A DNA stretch of 64,000 nucleotides from Sipunculus nudus (GCA_026874595.1 CM049311.1:50967676-51031675); one strand, 5' to 3'; positions 1-12,539 are shown, numbered from the stretch's first letter. The notes: generated from the letters alone by a model not told the origin. Made by a program: numbers and translations.

Positions 1-1084
1 CGTGAAAATTAGAAAAACAAGGGACCCATGGGTCACGGCGCTCAGCTGATCTTGATTGGACTATAAATGTTTCTCCACTGTGATACTATATCGAGTCGAT
101 AAAGCTTATGAATATCATGTACATGTTAGGCTATTATAAAGGAATGTAATGTAATAAGTGAGTAAATGATAAATGAAATTACCTGACTGATGGATTAATA
201 GAGTCAAATAAAGTGGTTTATTTTTTATTTATTTAGGAGGGGTTGAAAATTGTGATATATTTGAGCAAATATGAATGCAATGACAGCAGTAATAAGCAGT
301 AGTAGAATGATGATAAGGCTATTTGTTGAAGGATCTAAAGTGTATGGTAGTCTGCAAGCGTTCAATTTGACAGATATGATGTTATGATTAACTATGCTGA
401 TGAAGTGATTTATGAATGTGTGACTGTATGACACAATATCTCTTTAGTCTTGACAAGGTACATTATTGTGATGCCCACTATGTCTACATATTACACAATA
501 TTGACATAATTTCTGGCATGTACATAGGTACCTATGGACGAATAGTTATACAAAATATTAAAGTATGAATATATCTGATTCATCTTGTTCTTGCTTACTG
601 AGGCTGACTTTGGGATGGGGTCCGGAGAAGGGAAAAGCGAGGGCAGCACGAAGGTGGATGTAGAAATATTCTATTGTAATGTTTTTCATTTATATAAGAA
701 TATGAAAAGCTAAGAGGAAAGGGGCCCTCCTACTTGGTTATAGTAAAGTTCTAAATATATGATTGCAAACTAATACTCTGACAAGACTGTCATGAAGAAA
801 AACAGTAAAAGTTTTGAGATACTGTGTTGCATACGAAAATTTATAGTTGGACAGGCAAGTGGACAGAATGGACTAATACCTTTATTTAACTTTCAAGAGA
901 ATAATGCATTTAAGTTTAAATATAATCCTATTTTTTTAAGCAGATCCACTTTTTCCATTAAGAAGTTTTTATCTGAATCATTTTTTTTTTACAGGTTTAT
1001 AAATTTTTAATTAAAAAACCTGAAAATAAAAGTTAAAATATTAGAATTGTTGCAAAAGTTGCAATAATTATATATACATAGTAA
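1..1084. other. Unassigned AT-rich sequence
   Basis: No coding exon, RNA gene or clear repeat boundary was recognised here. Open frames are short and have no recognisable protein features. It probably lies inside or beyond the leftward LisH-domain gene, but no exon was found to prove this. Confidence 0.4.
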
Positions 1085-3192
1085 AAAACATTGGGTCATA
1101 TTATGCATACACATATATTTTATTATTTTTAAATCATAAATGTTTAAACTGATTTTAAAAGAAAATAATGCCACAACATGGCATCTACAAGAATATTCCT
1201 TGAATCACTATTAAAAAGTTTTGCACATTGGAATTTTCAGGACATGCTTAATTTTATTCACCAAAATAAAATAAAAGTAAATTTGATAAAATAAAACATC
1301 TTTTCAAATAAAGTATACACACTGTTGGTTGAATGAGGGACAAACAATATCATTGTGTTAATTACTATCCCAGTTTTAATTAATTACTGGAATTAATAGT
1401 CAATTTCACACCTGGTGAAGTTTTTACTCTTCTGAAGTAAGGAATTACTTATCTCATGAACATCCACACTTTCACAGCAATACACCACTTTGTGGACACA
1501 ATTAAATGTACACTTTAATCATTGTAACCCTGGTGGTACAATACAAAATCTAAAATGTAGCATGTCCAAGAATAAAATAAAATACAGAAAAATTATAACA
1601 TTCATCTAGTTTATGCACCAGCTGGGGGGGGGGGGATAAGTGCAGGGCAAAGGGGAAGCCTGCTAGTAGTGGCCAAGCTGGGCCAAGGTAAGCTGCCTGG
1701 GGTGGGTTACATAATGCAAGTGAAGGCTGTACTACTAGGTGGGCTAGATGTAAACAACACTTGACATGGTGTATGAAAACATGAATAAAAGCTATTCATT
1801 CCAATCAATTTCTTTTGAATGTTCAGATTTTAAAAGATTAAATCCTTATGCATATATGCTGGGAAAATTAAATCAACAGTGCCAAAGTTGGACAAAATTT
1901 AAGGTATTGATTTTTTATTTATGCTAATAACTTAAAAAATTTGCAAAATTCAGATCTAATTTTGGGTAAACAATTGAATCTTGATTAAATAAAGTTATAT
2001 TCCTGAAAAAAAGTCTCTAGGTTCAGCAATTCTCATGTTAGGTGAGTAAATATATTTCCTGATTTTTTTAAAAATTGCATTATGTTTTGGCCCATAACTT
2101 CAAAATAATACCCAATACTGACCTAATTTTTGGTATGTTCATAGAAAATGTATAAAAGAATGTGATTACTAAATACGATCAAAAACAGATCAGTGGTTTT
2201 GATATTAGGCAGCCTTGAAGTGTAACAATGGCTTTTTTTTATGGAAAACAGAGTTTTTTTCCTTAATATTTCGAAGGAACAAAGTCCTAATGACCCAATT
2301 TTCGGTATGGTAGGAGATTTTTGGGACATCTAAAATTATGTCAACAGCCTGGGGAGCATAGAGATGTGCACTGAATGACCTACAGTCATCAAAGTGGACT
2401 GCCTGAAAATGTAAGGGAATACAACAAGAGCCTCCAAAAAAATTCAATAACTAGCCTAATTTTGCAGCTTTTATTTTCAAATTTCAGATTTTTACAGATT
2501 AAATCCATATGTATACATGGTGTGAAAATTAAACCCACAGTACTTACAGGAAAAAAACGTGCCATGGCCAAAGTTGGGCAAAATTTAAGGTACCAATTTT
2601 ATATTTTTGCCAATATTTAAAAAAATTTAACAAATTTTGATCTAATTTTTGGTATACAATTAAATTTATATTAATTAAAGTTGTATTACTGAAACAAAAG
2701 TCCCTACCTTTAACACTTTTGGTCTTAAGTGACCAAATATCTTCCTGATTTTTTTACAAAGTCCATTATGTTTGGGCCCATAACTTTTTTAAATTATATA
2801 ATACTGACTTAATATCTGGCATGTACATAGGAACTATATAGGGGAATATTTATGGTAAATATGAAGAAAACCAGATGAGTGGTTTTGATATTAGGCAGTC
2901 CTGAAGTGTGAAAATAGATTTCTAATAAAAAATTGAGGTTTTTCCTTAATATCTCAAAGGAACGAAGTCCTATTGACCCAATTTTTGGCATGGTAGGAGA
3001 TTATGGGGACATCTCACTGTATGCCAAAATTCAGATTCGTAGGTCCAACGGTGTCGAAACGTGCCAGTCTTACGGACGGACATCCAGACGGACAGACGGA
3101 CGGCACGACGGACGGACGGACAGACAGACGGACGGACGATGGACAATGGACCATGACTATAGCTCAGATGACTTATAGTCAGCTGAGCTAAA
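1085..3192 (+). mobile_element. Pearl-like/Helentron-like interspersed element, copy A
   Basis: This is the fullest of three related copies in the window; the others are at 22860-24235 and, inverted, 53603-55150. It holds a G-run at 1624-1635, then two diverged tandem copies of a roughly 690-bp block (about 1890-2340 and 2575-3030). A (GACG)n-type microsatellite follows at about 3070-3140. The end is a palindrome at about 3161-3190 with arms AGCTCAGATGACT and AGTCAGCTGAGCT. Tandem core repeats plus an ACGG-type microsatellite are the described hallmarks of bivalve pearl elements, so the family name is by analogy. No protein is encoded. The exact left boundary is uncertain. Confidence 0.65.
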
Positions 3193-3314
3193 AATACAGG
3201 TGACACCACATCTTTAGGAAATGAAGCTACACAATGGTCAGTATGCATGGAAGGAATCATTGGAATCAATGCATTAGTTATTCAGATACTGGGGCTTTTA
3301 TATCTAATTTATAA

Positions 3315-4444
3315 CTAGAATACGGGTAGTCGACAAGCGACTACATGTATCCGCCAAAATCAGAGAAGGACGGGTGAAGTGAGGCATGGATTGAGTGGCA
3401 TGGGGATATAGAGTTACATGTGTTAAATATTAGAATGGATCTCTGCCACATAAACATGATTGTAGGTGGCGCCAACCACTGCAGAGATAGGAGTGATTTT
3501 ATCCCACAGCAGACAAACAGATGGACACTGTGCAAAAATGGCTGCAGATGGCGCCACCATTTTTGTTCATGTTATAAAGCTATCCAAGGGCTACATTTGT
3601 GTAAAAAAAATTTCCTGATTGGTTGAATGAGTCCGGAGATATAAGCATGGATGTCTACAGCATGAACATGAATGTAGGTGGCCCCAACTGTCATAAAATC
3701 AAGAAAGCTATGCGTGATGTATAAGCATGCTGAATTTCAGGTCATTTGGTCAAACCACTGCAGAGATACGAGTGATTTTAACCAAAGGCAGACAAACAGA
3801 TGGACGCTGTGCAAAAATGGCTGCAGGTGGCGCCACCATTTTTGTGTATGTAACAAAGCTATCCCAGGGCTACATTTGTGTAAAAAATTTTTTCCAGATC
3901 TGTCAAATGGTTCCCAAATATATGGGTTTATGTGTGGAGTGTTAACGTGAATGTAGGTGGCGCCACCTGTCATAAAACTGAGATAAAGCTATCTAGGATA
4001 TATATGCATGCCAATTTTTAGGTGAATTAGTCAAACCACTGCAGAGATATAAGTGATTTTAAACCCCAGGCAGATGAACAGATGGACACTGTGCAAACAT
4101 GGTTGCAGGTGGCACCACCTTTTGTTGTGTATGTTATAAAGCTATCCCAGGGCTACATTTGTGTAAATTTTTTTTCCGGATCTGTCAAACGGATCCCGAG
4201 ATATATGGGTTTATGTGTGGAAACAGGCGCACAAACGGACGCTGGGCAGAGACAAAAGGTCAGAGGTCAAGGTCACTTGGTTAGGCACCAGTTCACATGT
4301 GACCCAATAATTTGTGTAAGTTCCGGAAAAATCTGTCCAGTAGTCTCAGAGGAGTTCTCTGGAAATGAACGCCGCGGTGGTGACGGAACCCGGTCAAAAA
4401 CATAGTATCCGCAAAACTTCGTTTTGGCGGATACAGTTATTCTG
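3315..4444 (+). mobile_element. TIR/MITE-like element, copy 1 (fullest copy)
   Basis: The left end reads CTAGAATACGGGTAG and soon after TATCCGCCAAAA. The right end reads TTTTGGCGGATAC then GTTATTCT. Together these form an interrupted terminal inverted repeat. The inside is built of about four diverged blocks of roughly 300 bp that share GGTGGCGCCACC and a GCAGAGATAnnAGTGATTTTA-type motif. Related copies lie at 16300-17417 (-), 44349-45145 (-, partial) and 49551-50395 (+, right end missing). Open frames inside are not conserved between copies, so the element looks non-autonomous. Confidence 0.7.
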
Positions 4445-5401
4445 GGGGGTACTACTGAGCCCCACAGCTCAGAGGATATAGGTCACAGTGACCTAATTTC
4501 AGGTTTCCGATGAGATATTTCATGGACCTCCATGGATGTAATGCTAGTAGATTGATTATTTCTAGCCATAGTGGATACAAACTGTGCCCCATCTGATTGA
4601 CTTGATGCTAAAAATTGAAGTTAGCATAATAGGTTGGGCCCCCTGTATGGTTGCTGATGAGGAGATGGATGTACAGTGAAATCTGTCTAAAGCAGACAGT
4701 CAAGGGACTTGATCATTTTGTCCTTTATAGTGAGGTGTCCTTATTAGGCAGTTTGACCTTGGTTGAAAACTGAGGTATTATTAATAAAGACAACTAACAG
4801 CTGCAAGAACGTGTTTATTGTATTAAATCAGGTTTCACGTATATGTACAACATAGTCATGCACACATGATGCATTCAATATTCATTTATCTACGCTCATG
4901 TTAAGTTCTATAAAGATCTGTAAAATATTGTTCAATTTTATCACCTGAAAGAAATCTCTGAGGCAGCGGCCTGACCATGCCTAAACCATAGTTTCAATCT
5001 TTGTCAGGGGATACAATAAATATCTATAATCCAAATATTATTATTCAAAATTTTGAGGGTTTTAAAGGAAAGTTGTTTCAGCATTGTCAATCAATTATTA
5101 AGTATCACCCTTTTTACCCAAACATGGCAGTTTCATTGAGTATTGTATTCTGGATCAAATGGGAGCAAGCTACTCTTGCTTTTAATTGATCATCAAAAAT
5201 TCTACTTTCTGACTTGTAATGAGCTCCAAATTCTTACAAATTACTTCAGAACTACAGGTCATGTCAATGGAACAAAGATCAGTATATGCTGGGAATCATT
5301 TTAAATCATAAAAGACCTCAACATGTAATCATCATTTCTTTGCTGCAATACCCCCCCCCCCCCCCTCCTCTTGCCTATCCAGAGCAAAATTTAAAACTCA
5401 C
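4445..5401. other. Intron/intergenic sequence with a possible Tigger-type terminal fragment
   Basis: At about 4671-4710 the sequence TACAGTGAAATCTGTCTAAA resembles one end of a pogo/Tigger-type DNA transposon. No matching inverted end was found nearby. A 15-base C-run sits at 5351-5365, just downstream of the LisH-gene exon 2 donor in the sense of that gene. Nothing else was recognised. Confidence 0.35.
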
Positions 5402-5457
5402 CTTTTCCATTCAGTAAAGATGTCTTCTAATTTAGGAGACTCACTACCTGGAGGTTT
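5402..5457 (-). CDS. LisH-domain (NOLC1/treacle-like) protein, exon 2
   Basis: This 56-nt exon on the - strand has a pyrimidine-rich acceptor ending in CAG (5460-5458) and a GTGAGT donor starting at 5401. It reads in the phase left by the exon at 11786-11896. The 18 full codons give KPPGSESPKLEDIFTEWK. The LEDIFTEWK part corresponds to the LLDIYxxW motif that follows the LisH helices in NOLC1 and treacle. It ends with two bases of a split codon. Short exons can arise by chance; the support here is the combination of phase, splice sites and motif. Later exons were not found and may lie left of the window. Confidence 0.55.
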
Positions 5458-6103
5458 CTGGAAAAAAAATGTATAATTCAATGAAAAATCACAATTTTGC
5501 AACTTACCAAAATACACTGGTTGATTAATTATTCATTGTCATTCATCCTTTATTTCTTCTTTAAGTAATTATATGACTTTACAAAAAAAAAGGTGCTGAC
5601 CTGTTATCTTCCATGAAATAACATGTAACAGCCTACATTAAATTCCCACAAAAAATACTCTGTTTCCACTACACTGACATATTATGACATTTTATCATTG
5701 ACAGTCACGTCATGATTGCAGGCAGGTTGGACCAGGTCACCCATATGCCCAGTGTAGTACCAAGAGCAAGTGTTGACATTACTATTTGCTGACACTGCCA
5801 GCACACTAGCTCATATACAGCAGCCCAAATATGATCTTCAACTATAAAGGCACCTTGCAGATCCTTTTTAGCCCCCCCCTCCCCCCATTCCCCCTGAACA
5901 TTTTTTTTCTTCCTATGATGGGGTTGGGGCACAAGAAAAAGCTAACTTCCTGTGCCCCCCTCCCCATGTGATGAATCAGGCTTCAGCACAAGACTCGGGT
6001 ATCTGCACTTGGTCAGGCTCGTAGTTTCAGCAGCGGCCATAAGCTTGGCCATTAATAAGACCTCAAAATTTGTATTTGCATAATATCAGGTTAAGAATGC
6101 AAC

Positions 6104-9052
6104 CAGGGATCGAAATATTACATTCCCGAATTCCTCAGGAAGCTAACTTTGCTGTTGGGAATGCATGGTTTTGACTCGGAATTCCCGAGAGGGAATGTAA
6201 TTTTTTTTACTTGACACTAATCCTTGATAAACTGAAAACATATGTAGAATAGTTATTACTAAGTCGCTTGAAATGGCCACATTTTAATTTAGCAGTGAAC
6301 TCAGAATGCCATAATTGTTTAATATTAATTCGTGATGGTGCACTTGAACCCACATTCATTGTCAAATAAGCTTGCCTTCCATTGCAAACAGTACAGGGAG
6401 CTCGCTTGGTACGTTGCAAGCAAGGACCCTAATACAGGTGTCACCTGCTCCGTGAGTGTACCCAAAATGACAGAAGGTTGATCTTTAGGCCTATTCCAAT
6501 TCCGCCGTGCGACTCTATTTGATCAGGGGAATCCTAGCCCAAAATGGCAATGTCAGGAATCGAATCTTCTTTTTCCAGAGTGCAATTTTTGCGTAATCAT
6601 CAAGATATTTTACGTTAGAGTATGCTATTACGATTAGAAGTAACTTAGAGTATGGGTCACCTAAATCTCAAACAGTCTCACAGCAGACCAATCGAGCCAA
6701 TCAAAGGTCACCATTTCTTTTATTTGCATATTTCTACTCTGGACTGAAAGTGTCACATGTTTTAATTTGAATAGGAATTCCCTCATTCTATTCGTGCCTC
6801 ACGGCCATGTGACCTCGCTGAATTCCCAGTTTTATAATAAGACCGAGCCCGGGAATATACCTTGACGAAAGTGAGATCTTTCTCATGACTGAATGACTCA
6901 CCATCGCAGTATAATTCATACGAAAACTTTTTAACTCAGAAGAACGGAACTATTCAATTGTCAATTATTTTATATTTTCTCGGACCGGGAATCTTGACGT
7001 TTAATCATTTAATACTGGTCAAACAAGTATGCTGTGGCGACCGTCACTGCGAGCAGCTAGATTTTCCTGGTCAAACTGACATATAGCTTCCACGGCTACC
7101 TACGTCACACGAAGATTTCATTAATCAGCTGTACAGACAAAAAGACTTTCCGTTATAATAATCAGTTTGAATTTTTATATTGAAATGTGTCTGCCAAACA
7201 ATTAAAATAAGAGCGCGCTAGTCTCAATCTTTCAAAGCTAACAAGTTGCATAGTTCCACGGCTATACGCTTACGCAAAAATGACACGGAAATGTTACATT
7301 TAGTTCCATTTACTGATTGTTTTAATCTTATTGGAAAAGAAATTTGGGCTTTAATTCATTTCATACTTGTCAAACAATTACTACTTAATAGCCACAGACC
7401 TGAACAGACAGACATCGTACCATGCAGGGCGACATAAGCTGGCACGGCCAACTGTCTAAATTGCCTATTTCTTTTTTAATTGATCACGGCGAATGGAGCC
7501 TTACATAAATGTATACGCTATGTCTTTTTTCGTAAGTTCAGTTTTTCATAACATAACATTAAGTTTCAATACTTTGGAACTTCCTCAATAAGCAACAAAT
7601 ATAATTCTATTGCACTTTCTGCACATCGATGTATACTGCTGATCTTGAGACAAAGGGCTCCAATCAGTTATTTGGGAAATGCTTACAAGTCAGCTTTTCA
7701 TCATCAGCCCAGTCCAAAACTTTAAGGTTAACTTTTCATTTTATATTCTTTAAATGCAGGAAATATGTCGTATTGTGAGCAAAAATAATGGACCTTGCTG
7801 CCAATAATATGTCACGAAATTAATAGGGATGATTTGAAATGCATGAATGAAAAGGAAAAGCACTGTTTTTGTAAGTATTGGTTATAGCTCAATGAAATGT
7901 TATGCAAGCCGTGAGGTTTGCGAGGCTTGTGTCACATGGCTGGCGAGCCGTTTAGGCGAGCCTGCCATGATTGTCACAAGCCAAGCAAATCTCATGGCTT
8001 GCTTTACATTTCATTGGGCTATAACTGATATGTCCCACATGCTCCACCTCCTTGGTCGAAGGTCACGCGTGTCAATTTTTTGGCTACGCACCAGTTCTAT
8101 GCCATATTTGGAAGGTCGCCATGGAAATGGACTTGCATGGTCACTTTTCATGTCCTTATGATGCTAGGGCCAGCTTGTCACCCGAAACGTTGATTTTAGA
8201 TGAACTGAAGACGATGGGGTGACAGTACAAGCTATTGGGTTCGCATCAATTCTAATATGTGCAGATGTGCACGCCATTTCTGACACTACTTTTTCATTTT
8301 CATGTACATCTCAAACTGTCATTTTCCTGAGTTAAGACAAAAAGTGACCGCGCCATGACACGTTTAGTTTTAAATGAGATGTACTGCTTCACGTGAATCG
8401 GTGCCACAGTGATGAAAGGAGGTAATAAATGCAATTATTTATGTGTAACAACATTTTTTCTTTGATATTAAGCACATATAATACGACTATATAAGCCTGT
8501 GATGCGGAATAATACCAGACAGGAAATATTAAGATCCGACCCTTAGAATGGCCGTTCTGTTGTGACTGCCATCATGACTCCAGGCCCTATCAGTTTATTT
8601 CCGAAGGCCTAAGTGTCAAGTTGCCATGGCTACTATGATGCAAGCAGATTTGAACGTACAGTTAGATCAAATGAAAATACGCTGCATGTGGGACAACGGA
8701 AAGTTAGCTCAAGTTCTTAGTGTTAAGTAACAAAATCAGTCATGCTAAGTATGATTTGGCAACACTTAATAATCCAAGGCATGCCTTTTAAATGATTAAT
8801 AGTATATGGTTTCTCTGTCCAATTAATAGATTTAAGAAAACAAATTAATAAAGAATAAGTGTTGTTATGCAGATCAATAGAGAACAGATTATGAAGATAA
8901 AGATTTGCTCTTTGAAGGACAAGTTATGTTGTTCAGTTTACCATTATAAACCAATTCTGTATGGGGGAATGTAACTTTTGAATGGGGAATGTAACAGCAC
9001 TGCACAGCATTCCCTCAGGGGAATGTAACTTTTTTCCATTTTTCTATCCCTG
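6104..9052. mobile_element. Non-autonomous TIR element (~2.95 kb), hAT-like ends
   Basis: The left end CAGGGATCGAAA and the right end TTTCTATCCCTG are inverted repeats with one mismatch. GCAAC occurs directly outside both ends, a possible short target duplication. Both subterminal regions carry GGGAATGTAA-type motifs in opposing orientation (left about 6120-6200, right about 8963-9035). No transposase frame was seen. CAGGG ends suggest hAT, but a 5-bp rather than 8-bp duplication is not typical, so the class is open. A long foldback lies inside at 7881-8025. Confidence 0.6.
7881..8025. repeat. Long foldback (hairpin) element
   Basis: The left arm begins GTTATAGCTCAATGAAATGT and the right arm ends ACATTTCATTGGGCTATAAC. 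The arms continue inwards through GCAAGCC, GAGGTTTG, GGCTTGTG and TGGC with few mismatches to a short centre near 7950-7956. This gives stems of nearly 70 bp. It looks like a palindromic MITE nested in the larger TIR element. No coding content is expected. Confidence 0.7.
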
Positions 9053-9225
9053 GCAACCCTATCAAACAAGCAGATTAATTACCTTACAATGGAAGTCAGA
9101 CCCCTATCGCATGAAGCACTCTATTTTTATTCTGATTTTTAATATATAAAATTTAGCTATTGGAGCCATTCAGATATTTCCCAGAAAGAAAACGAAATAA
9201 AATTTTGATAAAATTAATATATTTT

Positions 9226-11155
9226 CAGGCCTTGCCTTTTGAAAAAGGCACGGGAGTGAAAAATCACTCCCCTCATAGAGTTAAGGCGAGTGGTTCACTC
9301 GCCTTAAAAATTAAAGAGTTAAAATTTCCCCTCTTATTCATGAATATATCATTATATAGTTCAGTAGGGTATAATTTACCTTTCTGTGCAGTAACAGGTG
9401 AAAAGTGTTTACCCATAAGGTCAACAGATTAACTTATATTGTAATATATAACTAATAACCATAATTTAAATGTTTACAAAAAAATTCCATGATCATTTAC
9501 TGACAGCATAATTTGTATTTTTATACACTAATAACTAAAATATTTTGGTTGTGATGGCATTATTACACATATATTTCAGAATACATTATTCAAAATAAAA
9601 TATTTACAAACAAATATTTATTTGAGATATTTTTGTTGAAGTTGGGCCGCATGAAATCTCATCAACTGATGAGTCCTGGGGATACTTCAGTTAATTGGCC
9701 CTTTAACATATAGGAAAAGTCTTAACAAATAAAAAGATAAGAAAGAAATTATTATAGGGAGAGGAGAAGATAATACCATAAGTGTTGAATTATAGGTATA
9801 TCAAATGGTATATGAATCGACATGTATGGCCTCTGTGCTAAATCTTTATTATTTAGTAGGTTTGACGGAAAAACACGTGCCAATGTCGATCTGTTCATTC
9901 TTCTTCTTGGTTCAATAAAAAAGTCGATGATACAGTCAATAAAATACAAAATATATATATATTTTTTAAAAATCTGTACGAATATTGCATCTAGTACCTG
10001 AACACTTCTAAAAATCAACTGTTTCCCGTTTGTTAATCTAAATAAAGATATCAGATAGCCGCGTCAAAGTGTACATTTTTTCGTGGTGCCATGTGTCAGT
10101 TGACCATCTCTAAAAACGCGTATTATCAGTTCATATATCGTTCGACAAATGTCAACTGCAGAAACTGCCAAGCTTCATTTCAGAAAACAATAATTATAAA
10201 TAGACCTAACTTGCGCTTTAAGCGGGCCTGACATGTTTTGCAACTTGCTCTTCAACGGCGGGAATTCATGTCACATACTGACATAGGGCCTAACTGCAGA
10301 AAGTGTCGGTTGCGTGAACATACAACAGGTCACAGAAGTCACGGGACGACAAAGGCTTGCACATGCGAATATTGACGTGAGGGAATTCCTATTCAAATTA
10401 AGGCATGTGACAAATGTATCCAATAGCGCCCGAGAAAGTTCTGAATATTATAAAGAACATAAGACATGCGCAGAAAACAATTGAGTAGGCCTAATGACGA
10501 TCTCCGTCTAGACCAGACGCAGTCATGGATTCCGCAGTTGTGGCAGCGTGTAAGATTATTCGCACGACAAAGACAAGAAATTAACTAAATTCACTTTAAG
10601 TTGTCACGTTTTCATATGTCATAAAAGTTTTGAACTGAAGAGAATCTGTGACGGTCGGAAGTGACAGTTCCGGTTAAAATCGTTCTTCTGTTAATAGATA
10701 TTCCATTGTAATTGAAGCCGGACTTGCGGTCAGTGTATATAATTCTTAATTATAATTTTGACTCGCGTGTTTCTTCATTGAATATTACAAAAATTTAAAC
10801 AAATTCATACAGATTTCAAGGCACCAGGCGACATTTCGTCAAGTTGAAGTCGATACCCTCTCAGCTGGTCAGGCGGTTCCATCAAGCAAACAAATCGTCC
10901 AGCTAACAACATGTCTTGCATCCAAATACCGGGAGGTTGTTCAATACGTGTAACGGCACTGCTTGGCTGCAACCGTCTTCTAATTCAAGTATCCGTACCT
11001 GCCCAACTCTGGACTTCGAGCCAATCGTTTGAGATCCGAAAAATTTTTTTGGAAGGCTCTAAATGCCAGGAGAGCGATTATTAGCTCTCCTAAAGTCTGT
11101 TCTAGGCGAGCGATGGCGCGCGGGAGCGATCGCTCGCCTCAAAAGGCAAGGCCTG
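9226..11155. mobile_element. TIR element with 16-bp perfect inverted ends (1.93 kb)
   Basis: The ends CAGGCCTTGCCTTTTG and CAAAAGGCAAGGCCTG are perfect inverted repeats. The six bases TATTTT flank both sides and may be the target duplication. Just inside each end are strong short hairpins: GGAGTG/CACTCC and GGCGAGTG/CACTCGCC on the left, GAGAGC/GCTCTC and GGCGAGCGA/TCGCTCGCC on the right. No transposase frame was found, so it is probably non-autonomous. CAG...CTG ends fit hAT-like elements, but the family is not identified. Confidence 0.75.
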
Positions 11156-11785
11156 TATTTTTGAAAAATATGAAATTTTACTGAAAACCTAAAACAGAAA
11201 GGTGAAAATATTTGCACAACTGTAGAATAACTCAGGCATCTCCTTGAGGCACAACACTTCTGTGAACAGAAATCTTTTATATTTCCACCTGCTTGTAACT
11301 TATTTTGCCACTTATTTTTATCTGCCTCTTACTTCTTCATTACATGAATTCGAAACATCTAACCATCTGTCTATAATACACTTATAACCTCGTTGAGACA
11401 ATGCACAAGTGATCCACCAGTGGCTCCGAAAGCCTGCCCACACAACCATTTCTAAAAATTGTGCCCGAGGAAACATACCTTTTTTGGCCTAATTTAATCA
11501 TGAGTATAACTATAAGACGGACTATGAGTATGAGAGCTCAAGTTCTCCGTTTAGGGAGATGATTAATATTTCTTTGTATATTTTATGCTTAGATTTCCCA
11601 AGGAAACGGGTTATCACACTTTAATACTTTGATGGGGATAGCTAGCAATGGGTGCTGAAACAATGAACAGTCGCTGCGCAAAATTCCTGAAATATCGCCA
11701 TGTGGCCGCTCACGTGGGGTCGGCTTGTATGACAAACGTGTACCCGCATTCCGTAAAAACTGCAATGACGTGCAACAATACTTAC

Positions 11786-11896
11786 TATTTTCAGTTTCTT
11801 CTTGAGACTCTCGGCGACATCGCTGCATTTTTCTCTCAGGAAACCGTAAATAAGGGGCAAAATATCGCTAGATGTCTGGCTCCCTCCAGAGGCCAT
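11786..11896 (-). CDS. LisH-domain (NOLC1/treacle-like) protein, exon 1 with start codon
   Basis: From ATG at 11896 the exon encodes 37 residues and ends at a consensus GTAAGT donor (GT at 11785-11784), in phase 0. The stretch SDILPLIYGFLREKCSDVAE matches the LisH pattern of two short helices at the N-terminus of NOLC1 (Nopp140) and treacle. Those proteins act in the nucleolus in Pol I transcription and snoRNP assembly. LisH motifs mediate dimerisation. The phase matches exon 2 at 5457-5402. Upstream in-frame codons exist, but the ATG directly before the LisH helix is the natural start. Other LisH proteins are possible, so no gene symbol is given. Confidence 0.55.
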
Positions 11897-12477
11897 GCTG
11901 ATATCTTGCCCAACACGACGGAAAGGAAGTGGTATGTGAGCATGCGTACTAACCCGCCGATTGCAAGGTTTTGTGTTGTCCATGTCTGTAAAACGTATGA
12001 AGTGAAATCAACTCTGGCGATCTCTCCACAATGCACTATTATTTTAATATTTTTTTACCTATATGTTGTTCATTAATTGTTCTTTGCGACATTTGTATCA
12101 GTATCTTTAGATAATAAAAGCTCTGGTGGTCTTCATAAATTATTTAAGAATATTTTATTATGTTGCACAGATCTATGTTTCAACAGATAATTTTCTAAAA
12201 TATTCAGAAACATTTCTTAATAAATGTTTTAAAAATCATCCAAAATACATGATACTTATGAATTAATATAAATTGAAACAGTATCTTTAACATTTAATTA
12301 TAGCTCTGTAAAAATGATACCTGTATATATAAATAAATATTTCAATTATATTCTTAGAATGTTATCAGAAAATGTTTTCATTTTTTAAGTGTTAGCTAGG
12401 CCTATACACGTATATATATGTTTTAAAAAAATTGTTCTGACAAATAATTTCTGGATAAAAAACAATCTAAAACCTGG

Positions 12478-12479
<2 letters not shown>

Positions 12480-12538
<59 letters not shown>
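12480..12538. repeat. (TA)n microsatellite
   Basis: About 59 bp of essentially uninterrupted TA dinucleotide. Confidence 0.95.

Positions 12539-12539
<1 letters not shown>

Larger units (their letters stand above)
5458..11785 (-). other. Intron 1 of the LisH-domain gene, mostly transposable elements
   Basis: This 6.3-kb intron holds two TIR-bounded elements (6104-9052 and 9226-11155) that make up most of its length. The remainder, about 5458-6103 and 11156-11785, shows no recognisable gene. Confidence 0.5.

Noticed and set aside
11648-12076. 142-residue + strand frame
   Set aside because: Overlaps the LisH exon on the other strand, which has a motif and a consensus donor; this frame has neither.
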